Counted from the first letter of the stretch, positions 1 through 5,204 are shown. The stretch is 5,204 nucleotides of DNA from an uncultured Paenibacillaceae bacterium (GCA_937983035.1 CALKAN010000249.1:1-5204), one strand, 5' to 3'. The notes: a model not told the origin generated them from the sequence alone. Translations and numbers: made by a program.

Positions 1-87
1 ATGGTAATTGTTTCGTATTTTAGTATATCAAGGTTTATCCTCCTTTTGGTGGTGTAATGTTTGCCATCGCATCCGTTTTTTTCCATG

Positions 88-112
88 AAAAAACCCGGCT
101 TGAACAGCCGGG
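88..112 (-). terminator. Rho-independent terminator of the YjcZ-type gene
   Basis: A perfect 7-bp stem (CCCGGCT / AGCCGGG, plus-strand positions 94-100 and 106-112) closes a 5-base loop. Read on the minus strand, it is followed directly by a run of six T (88-93). It lies about 20 bases past the stop codon of the minus-strand YjcZ-type gene, the classical position for an intrinsic terminator. Confidence 0.88.
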
Positions 113-131
113 AGTGAATGGATGGCAGTGA

Positions 132-251
132 TTACAGACCGAATCCCCATGCGCGTGATACGATAACTAAAAGAATGAACAGTACCAAAATGACGCCAGT
201 CGTTGTAAATCCGATTCCGTGTCCGTAACCTGCTCCGCCAGCGTAACCCAT
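132..251 (-). CDS. YjcZ-family tiny membrane sporulation protein
   Basis: This 39-residue protein begins MGYAGGAGYGHGIG and ends in SRAWGFGL. A glycine- and tyrosine-rich N-terminus (residues 1-14) is followed by one hydrophobic helix (about 16-31, containing LVLFILLVI) and a short tail with an Arg-Ala-Trp-Gly-Phe end. This is the pattern of the YjcZ family of tiny transmembrane proteins, known from Bacillales and often found in spores; their molecular role is not established. The ATG at 251-249 is preceded by GAGGAGG (266-260) with 8 bases of spacing, an ideal ribosome binding site. The gene stands alone, with a terminator just downstream. It is too short for many gene finders. Family assignment is from recognised pattern; function in spores is family knowledge, not visible here. 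Confidence 0.9.
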   Translation of the reverse strand: MGYAGGAGYGHGIGFTTTGVILVLFILLVIVSRAWGFGL

Positions 252-318
252 ATGCTATTCCTCCTCATAAAAGGTTCGTTTTAGTGGTTGAGACATATTC
301 ATCTCAATCACATAATCC

Positions 319-349
319 AACATATGTAGGAAAGGCGGAGAGTGTATGG
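319..349 (-). promoter_or_regulatory. Candidate mother-cell (sigma E or K type) promoter for the YjcZ-type gene
   Basis: On the minus strand, CATATGTT (326-319) resembles the CATA-type -10 element of sigma E and sigma K promoters. CCATACA (349-343) could serve as an ATAC-type -35 element, with 16 bases between them. A start near position 312 would leave a leader of about 60 bases before the ATG. The match is partial and was judged by eye, so the exact sigma factor is not decided. Confidence 0.35.
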
Positions 350-445
350 ACGAATGTGCATATTGAGTTAAAAGGGCGAGTACCTATGCGATGCGAAGAT
401 GAAGCTTGATCCGGGCATTCGCCGTTCCGCAGCGGCCCAGCAGAA

Positions 446-465
446 CATACGATGGGCATAGAGTA
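446..465 (+). promoter_or_regulatory. Candidate sporulation -10 elements upstream of the 26-residue ORF
   Basis: Two overlapping-class -10 candidates lie just upstream of the tiny plus-strand gene. CATACGAT (446-453) is close to the sigma E -10 consensus. CATAGAGTA (457-465) fits the sigma K pattern CATAnnnTA. No convincing -35 element was found at the right spacing for either. A start from the first would give a leader of about 27 bases; the second would leave only about 15 bases. Confidence 0.28.
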
Positions 466-486
466 CTGCATAAGGGGAAATGCCTC

Positions 487-567
487 ATGAACAAATACGG
501 CTGGATGGCGATTGTGCTCGTTCTTTTTATTTTGTTAGTGATTATATTGCTTTGGCAAAGCGCGTAA
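487..567 (+). CDS. Tiny single-helix membrane protein, 26 residues, YjcZ-like
   Basis: The frame encodes MNKYGWMAIVLVLFILLVI followed by ILLWQSA and TAA. A short polar N-terminus (residues 1-5) leads into one long hydrophobic segment (about 6-23) with a tryptophan at each end, typical of a membrane helix. AAGGGG (472-477) precedes the ATG with 9 bases of spacing. The core LVLFILLVI is identical to that of the YjcZ-type protein encoded 236 bases away on the other strand, which argues for a real, related gene. The glycine-rich head of YjcZ is missing, so a different tiny spore-membrane family is possible. No function can be assigned. A hairpin that could end transcription follows 7 bases after the stop. 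Confidence 0.72.
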   Translation: MNKYGWMAIVLVLFILLVIILLWQSA

Positions 568-574
568 GCGCGAA

Positions 575-610
575 ATAACCGTCCGCATCGTGCTTGATTC
601 GGACGGTTAT
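575..610. terminator. Hairpin between convergent genes, probable bidirectional terminator
   Basis: A perfect 11-bp inverted repeat (ATAACCGTCCG at 575-585, CGGACGGTTAT at 600-610) encloses a 14-base loop. It sits exactly between the stop of the plus-strand tiny gene (567) and the stop of the minus-strand DUF1657 gene (617). T-richness after the stem is limited in both directions, so it is not a textbook terminator. Position and stem strength favour transcription ending for both convergent genes. Confidence 0.6.
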
Positions 611-616
611 GCTGCG

Positions 617-823
617 TCAGAAGCCTTTGTATTGCGGCTCCTCCTGCTCGAGCTGCATGACGCGGTTGCTGACGTCATTGATAATCAACTGGGTTTGTTC
701 AGCCGCTCTGGCGAACATCGCTTTGGCTTCTTGGTTTTGCGTGCTTAATGCAAATTGTTCCAAGCTTGCTTGCGCGCTTTTTAAAGATGCCAGGCATGTT
801 TTCACGTCTGTGCCTACGGTCAA
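617..823 (-). CDS. DUF1657 domain protein (spoVA-associated small protein)
   Basis: This 68-residue protein reads TVGTDVKTCLASLKSAQASL after its start residue and ends in EEPQYKGF, both hallmarks of the DUF1657 family. It is probably a soluble helical protein rich in Gln and Ala; no membrane segment is visible. I place the start at TTG (823-821) because AGGAGG (837-832) lies 8 bases before it and family members usually begin at (M)TVGT. An upstream ATG at 871 would add 16 residues encoded across the ribosome binding site, so it is unlikely. DUF1657 genes commonly neighbour spoVAC-spoVAD-spoVAE and DUF421 genes in spore formers, including the mobile spoVA2mob operons. Their biochemical role is unknown. 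Here the gene is divergent from spoVAC, so it has its own promoter. Confidence 0.9.
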   Translation of the reverse strand: MTVGTDVKTCLASLKSAQASLEQFALSTQNQEAKAMFARAAEQTQLIINDVSNRVMQLEQEEPQYKGF

Positions 824-825
824 AT

Positions 826-992
826 TCCTCACCTCCTCTGCCTCGCTTAACTTTCCCGATGTGATTTGCATTCATGAATGTCAATAACTGCTATCGGGAG
901 AAAGCTGTGCAGGCTCATAACCTTTCGCTGAATTGCAAATAAATATAAACACAGCACTAAGAGTTCAGTTGGAAGGAACGGAGGAATGAACG
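826..992. promoter_or_regulatory. Divergent intergenic region between DUF1657 gene and spoVAC
   Basis: This region must carry the promoters for both directions. On the plus strand, TGAATT (929-934) resembles a sigma G -35 element, and AGCACTA (953-959) is a weak -10 candidate 18 bases later; spoVA operons are normally forespore sigma G genes. No clear minus-strand promoter was recognised. The segment 855-898 contains the 12-bp perfect palindrome CATTCATGAATG (869-880), flanked by CCCGAT (855-860) and ATCGGG (893-898), possibly an operator. The plus-strand ribosome binding site GGAGG (980-984) and the minus-strand one (837-828) bound the region. Confidence 0.4.
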
Positions 993-1469
993 TTGGCGAA
1001 CAAACAATTGAAAAAGGCTATGCCTGTGCAGCAGAAATATCAGAAATTGGCTCAGCAAAAAGAACCGCCCAGACCGATTTTTAAAAACTGCGTGCGGGCA
1101 TTCATTGCCGGAGGAACGATCTGTTTGATCGGACAAGGAATCATGGAAGCGATGGTTCACTGGTTTCACTTTGACGAAAAAAAAGCAGGAGATCCGACGG
1201 TTGCTATTTTAATTTTAATTTCCGTTATTCTGACCAGCTTAGGCGTGTACGATAAAATTGCGCAGTGGGCAGGAGCGGGAACGGCTGTTCCTGTCACAGG
1301 ATTTGCGAATTCACTTTGTTCTTCCGCGATTGAACATCGCAGCGAAGGCATCGTTCTCGGCGTAGGCGGGAATATGTTTAAGCTTGCAGGATCAGTGATC
1401 GTATTCGGAACAGTGGCGGCCTTCATTATCGGCATCATTCATTGGCTGCTCGGCGGAGGGGGGAGTTAA
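993..1469 (+). CDS. spoVAC: Stage V sporulation protein AC (SpoVAC)
   Basis: This 158-residue protein is close in size to B. subtilis SpoVAC (about 150). A basic, soluble N-terminus (1-30) is followed by membrane segments at about 34-56, 69-86, 92-112 and 133-154. Recognisable stretches are AFIAGGTICLIGQ (36-48) and WAGAGTAVPVTGFANSL (92-108). SpoVAC is an inner-membrane component of the SpoVA system that carries Ca-DPA into the forespore during sporulation and lets it out in germination; a mechanosensitive channel role has been proposed for it. The start is TTG (993-995) with GGAGG 8 bases upstream. An ATG at 986 lies in another frame. It is the first gene of a three-gene operon, with spoVAD starting 2 bases after its stop. 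Confidence 0.96.
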   Translation: MANKQLKKAMPVQQKYQKLAQQKEPPRPIFKNCVRAFIAGGTICLIGQGIMEAMVHWFHFDEKKAGDPTVAILILISVILTSLGVYDKIAQWAGAGTAVPVTGFANSLCSSAIEHRSEGIVLGVGGNMFKLAGSVIVFGTVAAFIIGIIHWLLGGGGS

Positions 1470-1471
1470 GC

Positions 1472-2491
1472 ATGCTGCTGGGACACCGTACTTGGAAATT
1501 TGAGAATCGTCCGGCCATCGCAGCTGCAGCCGCAGTCGTCGGTCCAGAGGAAGGGGAAGGGCCGCTCGCAGACGATTTTGACATCATTCACGCAGACCCG
1601 TATGTGCAGCAAGACAGCTGGGAAAAAGCAGAACGCGCATTGATGGAAGAAGCATCAAATTTAGCGATCAAAAAGGCAAATCTTACGAAAGAACAAGTGC
1701 AATTTTATGTCGGCGGGGATTTGTTGAACCAAATCGTCAGCAGCACTTTTAATGCTCGGACGCTGTCCATCCCTTACATCGGCGTTTTCGGCGCATGTTC
1801 AACGTCCATGGAAAGCTTGGCGCTGGCTGCTTTGCTCGTAGATTCCGGCAACGCGGATACGGTTTTGGCCGGCACTTGCAGCCATAATTCGACTGCAGAG
1901 AAACAGTTTCGATATCCGACCGAGTACGGATCGCAAAAACCGCCGACCGCTCACTTCACGGTAACCGGGGCTGGCGCGGCGATCGTTCGAAGCAGCGGCC
2001 CGGGACCTGTCATCACATCGGCGACGATGGGCCGGGTCGTGGACATGGGAATCAAAGATCCGTTTAATATGGGCGCAGCCATGGCTCCGGCTGCGTTTGA
2101 CACGATCCAAGCGCATCTGAAAGAGACGCAGACCGAGCCGGGAGACTACGATATGATCGTAACGGGAGATTTGGCGAAAGTCGGGCACGGCATCGCCAAG
2201 GAACTGTTTCAAGAACACCAAATCGCGATGGATCAAACAGAGTTCAACGATTGCGGCTTGATGATTTACGATGTCGAGAAGAAAAAAGATCTCGTTCAAG
2301 CCGGCGGCAGCGGATGCGCATGCTCTGCGGTCGTCACTTACGGGCATTTGTTGAAACGAATAAATAACGGCGAGTTGAAACGCATTCTTGTCGCCGCAAC
2401 GGGAGCATTGCTGTCTCCGCTTACGTTTCAGCAAGGGGAAAGCATTCCTTCCATTTGTCACGTTGTATGCATTGAAAGCGGGGGTGAATGA
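1472..2491 (+). CDS. spoVAD: Stage V sporulation protein AD (SpoVAD), DPA-binding
   Basis: This 339-residue protein matches the usual SpoVAD length and opening (MLLGHRTWKFEN). The family has a thiolase / ketoacyl-synthase fold and B. subtilis SpoVAD binds dipicolinic acid; it sits on the outer face of the spore inner membrane with the other SpoVA proteins. Visible landmarks are GVFGACSTSMESLALAALL (104-122), with Cys109 at the thiolase nucleophile position; TEYGSQKPPTAHFTVTGAGA (150-169); and a glycine/cysteine turn GGSGCACSA (278-286). No signal peptide or membrane helix is evident. The ATG at 1472 is chosen over an in-frame start at 1442 because it matches the family N-terminus and has GGGAG (1461-1465) 6 bases upstream. 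The upstream start would overlap spoVAC. Confidence 0.97.
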   Translation: MLLGHRTWKFENRPAIAAAAAVVGPEEGEGPLADDFDIIHADPYVQQDSWEKAERALMEEASNLAIKKANLTKEQVQFYVGGDLLNQIVSSTFNARTLSIPYIGVFGACSTSMESLALAALLVDSGNADTVLAGTCSHNSTAEKQFRYPTEYGSQKPPTAHFTVTGAGAAIVRSSGPGPVITSATMGRVVDMGIKDPFNMGAAMAPAAFDTIQAHLKETQTEPGDYDMIVTGDLAKVGHGIAKELFQEHQIAMDQTEFNDCGLMIYDVEKKKDLVQAGGSGCACSAVVTYGHLLKRINNGELKRILVAATGALLSPLTFQQGESIPSICHVVCIESGGE

Positions 2492-2492
2492 T

Positions 2493-2843
2493 ATGCAATT
2501 TTTTTGGGCGTTTGTCATTGGCGGAGCCATTTGCGTGATTGGTCAGCTGATGTTTGACGTGGCCAAGCTGTCGCCGGCGCATACGATGAGCGCGCTGGTC
2601 GTTGCCGGAGCGATCGTTGACGGAATCGGCTTGTATGAACCGTTTATAGAGTTTGCCGGCGCCGGAGCGACGGTTCCGATAACGAGTTTCGGCAACTCAT
2701 TGGTTCACGGTGCTTTGGCCGAGCTCCAGCGCGACGGCTGGATTGGCGTGGTGACCGGCATATTCGAAGTGACGAGCGCCGGCATTTCTGCAGCGATCAT
2801 TTTCTCTTTTCTGGCCGCTTTGTTTGTCAAACCGAAAGGATGA
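2493..2843 (+). CDS. spoVAE: Stage V sporulation protein AE (SpoVAE / SpoVAEb)
   Basis: This 116-residue membrane protein corresponds in length and ending (KPKG) to the SpoVAEb form. Hydrophobic segments are at about 3-22, 31-47, 84-96 and 98-112. Diagnostic stretches are AFVIGGAICVIGQLMFDV (6-23), LSPAHTMSALVVAGA (26-40) and FAGAGATVPITSFGNSL (54-70). It acts with SpoVAC and SpoVAD in Ca-DPA passage across the spore inner membrane. The ATG at 2493 begins one base after the spoVAD stop and is served by GGGGGTG (2480-2486) inside the end of spoVAD, suggesting translational coupling. An ATG at 2488 is out of frame. The same frame extends upstream to 2388, but that part lies inside spoVAD and lacks family similarity. 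Confidence 0.96.
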   Translation: MQFFWAFVIGGAICVIGQLMFDVAKLSPAHTMSALVVAGAIVDGIGLYEPFIEFAGAGATVPITSFGNSLVHGALAELQRDGWIGVVTGIFEVTSAGISAAIIFSFLAALFVKPKG

Positions 2844-2848
2844 TGCCG

Positions 2849-2888
2849 AAGGATTAGTTCCTTGTCAGCAATCAGCATGAGCTTTTTT
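2849..2888 (+). terminator. Weak candidate transcription end after spoVAE
   Basis: A 5-bp hairpin AAGGA-TTAGT-TCCTT (2849-2863) starts 5 bases after the spoVAE stop, and a run of six T lies at 2883-2888. The two are 19 bases apart, so this is not a standard intrinsic terminator. No better candidate was found before the next gene. Confidence 0.22.
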
Positions 2889-2960
2889 CGAATAAGACTG
2901 TACGCCCTGTCCAGATTACTGTAAAATAAATACTAGCGCGGCGAGCGACGCTGTTCACTG

Positions 2961-2989
2961 TTGCTCTAGAATGAGATCCTCCATTAAAT
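2961..2989 (+). promoter_or_regulatory. Candidate housekeeping promoter for the MoxR-DUF58 genes
   Basis: TTGCTC (2961-2966) and TTAAAT (2984-2989) are spaced by 17 bases and partly match the sigma A -35 and -10 elements (3 of 6 and 4 of 6). A start near 2996 would give a leader of about 66 bases. The -10 overlaps the left arm of the inverted repeat at 2976-3035. The match is modest. Confidence 0.27.
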
Positions 2990-3035
2990 GATTTCGCATG
3001 GCCGTGGTCATAGGTCATTCTTTTTAGTGGAGGAT
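2976..3035. repeat. 60-base inverted repeat with 13-bp stem upstream of the MoxR gene
   Basis: ATCCTCCATTAAA (2976-2988) pairs with TTTTTAGTGGAGGAT (the last 13 bases, 3023-3035) over 13 positions, 12 Watson-Crick and one G-T. Inside the 34-base loop a second small stem, ATGGC (2998-3002) with GTCAT (3007-3011), can form. No T-run follows on either strand, so it does not look like an intrinsic terminator. It ends 26 bases before the TTG start of the MoxR gene and leaves the ribosome binding site (3049-3053) outside the stem. It could be a leader structure, an operator or a small repeat element. Confidence 0.6.
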
Positions 3036-3061
3036 ATTTCTGTATACTGGAGGGAATTCAG

Positions 3062-4024
3062 TTGAATCTATCAATCAAGCCAGAGGACTTCAAAATCGTT
3101 CAAAATATCGCGACGAATTTGGAAACATGCATCATGGGGAAATCGAATGAAATCCGTTTGATGCTGACTGCTCTGCTTGCGGATGGACACGTGCTTTTGG
3201 AAGACGTGCCGGGTACGGGGAAAACAGTCCTGGTCAAAGCACTGGCCAAGTCGATCCAAGGAGATTTCCAGCGCATTCAGTGCAATCCTGATTTGCTGCC
3301 GACGGATATTACCGGCGTGTCGATTTATCATCCGAAGCAAGAGCAGTTCGTATTTAGACCCGGCCCAGTGATGACGAACATTTTGTTAGTCGATGAAATC
3401 AATCGGGCGACAACGAAGACGCAATCCGCTTTGCTGGAAGCAATGGAAGAAAAGAGCGTAACCGTAGACGGACAGCCGCATCCGCTTCCTGCTCCTTTCT
3501 TGATGCTGGCGACTCAGAACCCGATCGATTTCGAAGGGACTTACGTGTTGCCCGAAGCCCAGCTGGACCGGTTCATGATGAAATTCAGCCTCGGTTATCC
3601 GGATGCGCTTACCGAGAAGCAAATGGTAGATTCATACAGCAATCAAGATCCGATGGATTCGATCTCTCCTGTTACGGACATGGAGGAGTTTGCCGCCATT
3701 CAACGAAAAGTGCGGCACATCCATATGGAAGATGCGGTTGCCGAGTATGCTATCCAAATTGTTCGCAGCACCCGCGAACACCGCTCCGTTCGACTGGGCG
3801 CCAGTCCAAGAGCGACGCTTGCGCTCATTCAAGCTGCCAAAGCTTATGCTTTTATTCATCAAAGAGATTACGTGACGCCGGATGACGTTAAGTTTTTAGC
3901 GCCTTACGTATTGAGTCATCGGATGAGTCTTCACTCGAATGCAGCAGTAAGCGGGGAGAGCGCAGCGCAAGTGTTAAGTTCCATCATTGAACAGGCAGAT
4001 GTTCCGGTAAGGCTGGAGAATTAA
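3062..4024 (+). CDS. MoxR-family AAA+ ATPase
   Basis: This 320-residue protein is typical in length for MoxR ATPases. Visible landmarks are Walker A in EDVPGTGKT (47-55, Lys54), Walker B ILLVDE (107-112), the sensor 1 region ATQNP (150-154), the arginine finger region PEAQLDRF (164-171, Arg170) and sensor 2 GASPRA (246-251). These are followed by the helical lid with VTPDDV (271-276). MoxR ATPases act in the cytoplasm as chaperone-like partners of von Willebrand-type or DUF58 proteins, usually encoded next door, as here. The likely counterpart is YeaC of B. subtilis. The start is TTG (3062-3064) with GGAGG (3049-3053) 8 bases upstream. The DUF58 gene follows after 3 bases, so co-transcription is very likely. 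All catalytic residues appear intact. The client process is not known from sequence. Confidence 0.96.
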   Translation: MNLSIKPEDFKIVQNIATNLETCIMGKSNEIRLMLTALLADGHVLLEDVPGTGKTVLVKALAKSIQGDFQRIQCNPDLLPTDITGVSIYHPKQEQFVFRPGPVMTNILLVDEINRATTKTQSALLEAMEEKSVTVDGQPHPLPAPFLMLATQNPIDFEGTYVLPEAQLDRFMMKFSLGYPDALTEKQMVDSYSNQDPMDSISPVTDMEEFAAIQRKVRHIHMEDAVAEYAIQIVRSTREHRSVRLGASPRATLALIQAAKAYAFIHQRDYVTPDDVKFLAPYVLSHRMSLHSNAAVSGESAAQVLSSIIEQADVPVRLEN

Positions 4025-4027
4025 CGG

Positions 4028-4930
4028 ATGATGCGCCGACAATCTTCAGCGGAGTTCCCCGGCCGCAGCAAGGTTTCGCACAAGATTTGGGGCTTATGGG
4101 CATTTTGGACGATGAGCCTGCTGTATTCAGTGTTTCAAGGCGGAAAGATGGCTTACATGGTCTTGATGATCATGACTATTCTTTGCATCTACTTAATGCT
4201 GGGCAGATGGAGCGGAATAAAGAAAACGAAAGGCACGCGCACGCTGTTGAATGTTCCGCCCAGCGGCGAAATTGCTGCAGGCACTTCTTTGGAAGTGGAA
4301 GTCAGCATTCAGATCCCGGGCATTTGGCCGGTTCCATACGTGTTAATGAAAGATGCTTTGTCAAGAAAAAATCAAACGCCGTACTTCCATGAATTCTCTA
4401 TTATTCCTGACTGGAAAAGAAGAGGGCGCATCGTTTATCGAACGCAGCCGCTGCGCCGAGGCCGTTATGCGTTTCATGAAATGATCTGTTCGACGGAAGA
4501 TATTTTCGGCTTTTTTCATCATGAAGGACTGATCCCTCTAAAGCAATCATTTGTCGTTCTTCCGAAAACGGTTCAAATTAATCAGTGGCACCATTTTGAA
4601 CAGATGCAGCGCGGCTTTCACTACCAGTCCCCGTCCACTCGCATGCTTAGGGAAACGACGCAAATTAACGGGGTCAGGGACTACGTGTACGGAGACAAGA
4701 TGACGAGAATTCATTGGAACGCGACCGCTAGAACAGGGGAATGGAAATCGAAAGAGTTTGAACGGGAGGCGCTGCCAAAGACGATCTTTGTGTTGGATCG
4801 AAATATGGCTTCTTATGCGAACGAGGATGCGTTCGAGCTGGCAGTTTCGACGGCAGCTTCATTGATCAAATTCGGCAGAGACAAAGCGGTGCCTCAAGGT
4901 TTGCTTTCTCATGGGAGTGAGTTGACTTAG
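4028..4930 (+). CDS. DUF58 membrane protein, N-terminal 300 residues, ended by an in-frame TAG
   Basis: Two membrane helices near the N-terminus (about 21-37 and 41-58) are followed by a beta-rich region and the DUF58 signature around 217-247: RDYVYGDKMTRIHWNATAR, then KEFERE. A strand and Asp257 (IFVLDRN) begin the von Willebrand-like part. It resembles YeaD of B. subtilis, the partner of the adjacent MoxR ATPase. The start ATG (4028) follows GGAG (4014-4017) after the MoxR stop; an ATG at 4031 is an alternative. The frame ends at TAG (4928-4930) after GSELT, well short of the roughly 390-420 residues usual for this family. The missing part continues in the same frame downstream. As it stands the product would be cut inside its C-terminal domain. 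Confidence 0.88.
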   Translation: MMRRQSSAEFPGRSKVSHKIWGLWAFWTMSLLYSVFQGGKMAYMVLMIMTILCIYLMLGRWSGIKKTKGTRTLLNVPPSGEIAAGTSLEVEVSIQIPGIWPVPYVLMKDALSRKNQTPYFHEFSIIPDWKRRGRIVYRTQPLRRGRYAFHEMICSTEDIFGFFHHEGLIPLKQSFVVLPKTVQINQWHHFEQMQRGFHYQSPSTRMLRETTQINGVRDYVYGDKMTRIHWNATARTGEWKSKEFEREALPKTIFVLDRNMASYANEDAFELAVSTAASLIKFGRDKAVPQGLLSHGSELT

Positions 4931-5204
4931 TTTGAAACAGGCTTGGGCAAGTCGCATATGACCCGAATGCTCCGTCATTTGACAGAAGTGGAAGCAGATG
5001 GAAACGCTTCAATCGATCGCTTGATGAAGGAATTCTGCTCCAGAACGGACAAAGGATCTTTCTTTGTCGTGATTACGGGAGAAAGCGGAGACAGAATGGA
5101 AAACTTGCGCTTGTGGCTTCAGAACACGGGTCATCATATGTGCCACATGTGGATTGCGCCGAATGCTTCTTACGAGGAACATGCAAATTATGTGAATGCG
5201 GTGA
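4931..5204 (+). pseudogene. C-terminal part of the DUF58 gene beyond the in-frame TAG, cut by window edge
   Basis: Directly after the TAG the same frame stays open for 91 codons to the end of the window. It reads FETGLGKSHMTRMLRHLTEV, then EADG, and later GSFFVVITGE and HMWIAPNASY. HLTEVEADG and the alternating hydrophobic strands suit the C-terminal von Willebrand-like half of DUF58 proteins. No shift of frame is needed, so one base substitution (for example from a Tyr or Gln codon) explains the break. Restart is possible at TTG 4943 or ATG 4958, but neither has a good ribosome binding site. This is either a decayed gene, a readthrough product or a sequencing error. The true end lies outside the window. 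Confidence 0.8.

Noticed and set aside
480..578. Alternative 32-codon frame starting at ATG 480
   Set aside because: The start is only 2 bases from the AAGGGG site, and the product is not a coherent membrane helix, unlike the frame starting at 487.
594..887. 97-codon plus-strand frame opposite the DUF1657 gene
   Set aside because: It is the shadow of the recognised DUF1657 gene, and its start falls inside the hairpin at 575-610.
1442..1471. Upstream in-frame extension of spoVAD
   Set aside because: The added residues MAARRRGELS overlap the end of spoVAC. SpoVAD proteins normally begin at MLLGHRTW, which has its own ribosome binding site.
2388..2492. Upstream in-frame extension of spoVAE
   Set aside because: The extra 35 residues lie inside spoVAD, and known SpoVAE proteins begin at the ATG at 2493.
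1799..2530. 243-codon open frame antisense to spoVAD
   Set aside because: It lies wholly opposite spoVAD and the start of spoVAE, has no recognisable domain, is rich in Arg, Ser and Cys as shadow frames are, and has no ribosome binding site of note.
2943..2966. Second small hairpin (GAGCGAC / GTTGCTC) in the spoVAE-MoxR spacer
   Set aside because: It has a 7-bp stem with one G-T pair, a 10-base loop and no T-run. It is too common a pattern to list as a feature on its own.
3041..3048. TATACT box just upstream of the MoxR gene as a -10 element
   Set aside because: Transcription would start inside or after the ribosome binding site, and no -35 element lies at the right distance.
4928..4930. 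Pyrrolysine insertion at the TAG
   Set aside because: The Pyl system is not expected in Bacillales, and DUF58 proteins are not known to carry pyrrolysine. Mutation or sequencing error is simpler.

Overview
The window reads as chromosome of an endospore-forming member of the Bacillales. The evidence is a spoVAC-spoVAD-spoVAE gene set, a DUF1657 small protein, a YjcZ-type tiny membrane protein, strong GGAGG-type ribosome binding sites and frequent TTG starts. Base composition is moderate. I cannot name the genus from sequence alone; relatives of Paenibacillus, Brevibacillus or Alicyclobacillus are all plausible.

Left part (1-900): small sporulation-type genes. A 39-residue YjcZ-family protein lies on the minus strand (132-251) with its own terminator (88-112). 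A 26-residue one-helix protein lies on the plus strand (487-567). The two share the same nine-residue hydrophobic core. A hairpin (575-610) separates the second one from a convergent DUF1657 gene (617-823, minus), which begins at a TTG codon.

Centre (993-2843): divergent from the DUF1657 gene is a compact spoVAC-spoVAD-spoVAE cluster with gaps of 1-2 bases. Its products belong to the SpoVA machinery that moves dipicolinic acid (DPA) with calcium into the forespore and releases it at germination. SpoVAC and SpoVAE are integral membrane proteins and SpoVAD is the soluble, thiolase-fold, DPA-binding component. No spoVAA, spoVAB or spoVAF is present here. The DUF1657 neighbour recalls the mobile spoVA2mob-type arrangement.

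Right part (2844-5204): after a gene-free spacer holding a strong 13-bp-stem inverted repeat comes a MoxR AAA+ ATPase gene. It is followed, 3 bases after its stop, by a DUF58 membrane protein gene, the layout of yeaC-yeaD in Bacillus subtilis. The DUF58 frame is cut by one in-frame TAG (4928-4930). The same frame then runs open to the window edge with DUF58-like sequence, so the gene is a nonsense-mutated pseudogene, a readthrough candidate or a sequencing error.

The sporulation genes fit known families. The items most worth a second look are the in-frame amber codon, the hairpin ahead of the MoxR gene and the pair of tiny membrane proteins.
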